Source of the DNA: Gemmatimonadaceae bacterium
Lineage (GTDB): Bacteria; Gemmatimonadota; Gemmatimonadetes; Gemmatimonadales; Gemmatimonadaceae
Reading direction: 5' to 3'
DNA: 16,160 bases
Assembly: GCA_013361745.1 (NCBI GenBank)
Contig: JABFXM010000001.1
Span: 1 to 16,160 of the forward strand
The notes below the pieces were generated by a model. The model did not search any database and was not told the DNA's origin. It saw only the letters and a list, made by a program, of their open reading frames with translations. Positions 15,258-16,160 of the stretch are shown here, one piece after another. Position numbers and translations under genes: made by a program. The stretch's first letter is position 1. Every line of letters begins with the position of its first letter.

Positions 15258-15743
15258 ATGACTTCGACCGATCCTACGCGCCTGCCCACGCTCGACGAGC
15301 TTCGTTCACGCCGCAAGGAAGCGATGCTTCGGGCGAGCCGCCGTTTGCTGCCGTGGATCCTGGTTGCCGTGGCGCTCGAGGCGCCCACCGTCATCTCCTT
15401 CTGGATGGTCCAGACCGGACGCATCTCGATGACGCGCGCGCTGCCCTTCATTGCGGGCTCGATGGCGGCGAGCATCGGCTGGCTCACCGCGCTCATCGTC
15501 ACGCACGTGAAGCGCACCGTTCCGGATGAGCTGCGGCGCGCGGGCCTCCTCTGTCACGTCTGCGGCGAGCCGCTGGTGATGCGACCCGGCGCGGCCGGAA
15601 CGCGCACCATGCCGAGCGACCCCGCGATGCGCGCGCTGATGGAAGGCCGCTGCGCCGCATGCAAGGCCGTCGTCGTGCGCGACCTCGCCGCGCCGGAGTC
15701 GCTGGCCCAAGCGGCGGGAATGGGGCGGCAGCAGCGAGCATAG
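15258..15743 (+). CDS. two-helix membrane protein with C-terminal CxxC pairs
   Basis: I do not recognise a family. The 161-residue product has a basic N-terminal stretch (LRSRRKEAMLRASRR). Two transmembrane helices follow at about residues 31-51 (LPWILVAVALEAPTVISFWM) and 61-82. The soluble tail has C99-x2-C102 and C132-x2-C135 (LLCHVCGEP and GRCAACKAV), a zinc-ribbon arrangement. By topology both termini are probably cytoplasmic. A GTG at 15207 would add 17 residues. I prefer the ATG at 15258 because the extension has no features and the tail numbering is unaffected. It stands alone on the plus strand, flanked by two G/C-rich tracts, and converges on recG. It may be a membrane-anchored nucleic-acid- or protein-binding ribbon. 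Confidence 0.7.
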   Translation: MTSTDPTRLPTLDELRSRRKEAMLRASRRLLPWILVAVALEAPTVISFWMVQTGRISMTRALPFIAGSMAASIGWLTALIVTHVKRTVPDELRRAGLLCHVCGEPLVMRPGAAGTRTMPSDPAMRALMEGRCAACKAVVVRDLAAPESLAQAAGMGRQQRA

Positions 15744-15747
15744 CTTA

Positions 15748-15772
15748 CCCCCGACCCCTGCCCCCCAACCCC
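15748..15772 (-). repeat. G-quadruplex-prone tract on the minus strand
   Basis: The plus strand carries four C-runs (5, 4, 6 and 4 bases) separated by two-base spacers. The minus strand therefore has four G-runs of at least four with very short loops. It shares the AGGGGTCGGGGGT core with the tract at 15171-15200 but in opposite orientation. It lies between the convergent membrane-protein and recG ends. Confidence 0.65.
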
Positions 15773-15782
15773 TGCCTCCGGG

Positions 15783-16160
15783 TCAGCCGACCCTGAACAG
15801 CTCCAGAGCGCGCGCGTAGCGACCCTGGAGCGCGGCGCGCAACGGCGCGTGCTCCGCGCGCTCGAGCTCGGGATCGCTCGTCAGCAGGCGCTCCGCGACC
15901 TCGCGCGCGGTCTCGTTCAGCGCCTCGTCGCGCAGAGGGTCGGCGATGCGGAAGGTCTGTTCCCCGCTCTGCCGCGCGCCGAAGAGATCGCCCATCCCGC
16001 GGAGCTGGAGGTCGGCGCGCGCGATCTCGAAGCCGTCCTCCGTCCCGACGAAGACGTCGAGCCGCGCCCGCGCCTCGTCGCCGACGTCGCCGAGGAGGAT
16101 GCAGTAGCTCTGCTCCGCCCCACGCCCGACGCGTCCGCGGAGCTGGTGCAGCTGCGAGAG
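15783..16160 (-). CDS. recG: ATP-dependent DNA helicase RecG, C-terminal part
   Basis: Partial: the final 125 codons, entering from the right edge and ending at the TGA at 15783-15785. RecG remodels stalled replication forks and branch-migrates Holliday junctions. The visible part begins with helicase motif VI, LSQLHQLRGRVGRG. It goes on to SYCILL, GFEIARADLQLRGMGDLFGARQSG and FRIADPLRDEALNETARE. The GFEIA-ADL-LRG-GDLFG-RQSG block is the conserved TRG region that couples ATP hydrolysis to movement on DNA in RecG and Mfd. The RQSG and FRIAD elements favour RecG over Mfd. The wedge domain and Walker motifs are outside the window. Confidence 0.93.
   Translation of the reverse strand, partial: LSQLHQLRGRVGRGAEQSYCILLGDVGDEARARLDVFVGTEDGFEIARADLQLRGMGDLFGARQSGEQTFRIADPLRDEALNETAREVAERLLTSDPELERAEHAPLRAALQGRYARALELFRVG

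Overview
The window is GC-rich bacterial chromosome with densely packed genes, many joined by 4-base ATGA stop/start overlaps. It looks like a Gram-negative, soil-type bacterium. There is an OmpA-family protein with thrombospondin type 3 repeats, several lipoproteins with lipoboxes, and an outer-membrane barrel protein. The gene mix (miaB, comEC, deoB, cdd, eutN, alr, mazG, asnS, recG) and codon style would suit Gemmatimonadota. That assignment is an impression from family resemblance, not a demonstrated placement. I see no rRNA, tRNA, CRISPR array, transposase or phage gene, and no gene-free stretch exceeds 300 bases.

Layout. Bases 1-1956 (minus strand) read miaB, then a small ComFB-like gene, then the start of comEC, which runs off the left edge. 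This is tRNA modification followed by two competence-type genes. A divergent gap leads to an ompA-like gene (2201-3640, plus), closed by a strong terminator and a 129-base imperfect palindrome. Bases 3894-10518 (minus) form one probable seven-gene operon. In transcription order it is alr, deoB, cdd, a eutN/ccmL-type microcompartment vertex gene, a lipoprotein gene, an outer-membrane barrel gene, and a gene for a receiver-histidine kinase. mazG (10555-11322, plus) diverges from alr and converges on asnS (11555-12859, minus). The gap between mazG and asnS is filled by a 178-base nested palindrome. On the plus strand from 13117 come a membrane histidine kinase, a translationally coupled coiled-coil lipoprotein (an arrangement recalling QseE/QseG), and a two-helix membrane protein with a zinc-ribbon-like tail. 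The last gene is flanked by two G-quadruplex-prone tracts of opposite polarity. The 3' end of recG (minus) closes the window.

How the genes fit together. The deoB-cdd-eutN core points to nucleoside breakdown. Cytidine deaminase feeds uridine nucleosides to phosphorolysis, and phosphopentomutase turns (deoxy)ribose-1-phosphate into the 5-phosphate. The EutN-type pentamer is normally the corner piece of a bacterial microcompartment shell. This suggests the sugar-phosphate branch may be compartmentalised, as in the sugar-phosphate-utilising (SPU) type. No hexameter-type shell protein or aldolase lies in the window, so the rest of such a system would have to be elsewhere. The downstream envelope genes and kinase are co-transcribed by position, but their link to nucleosides is unknown.
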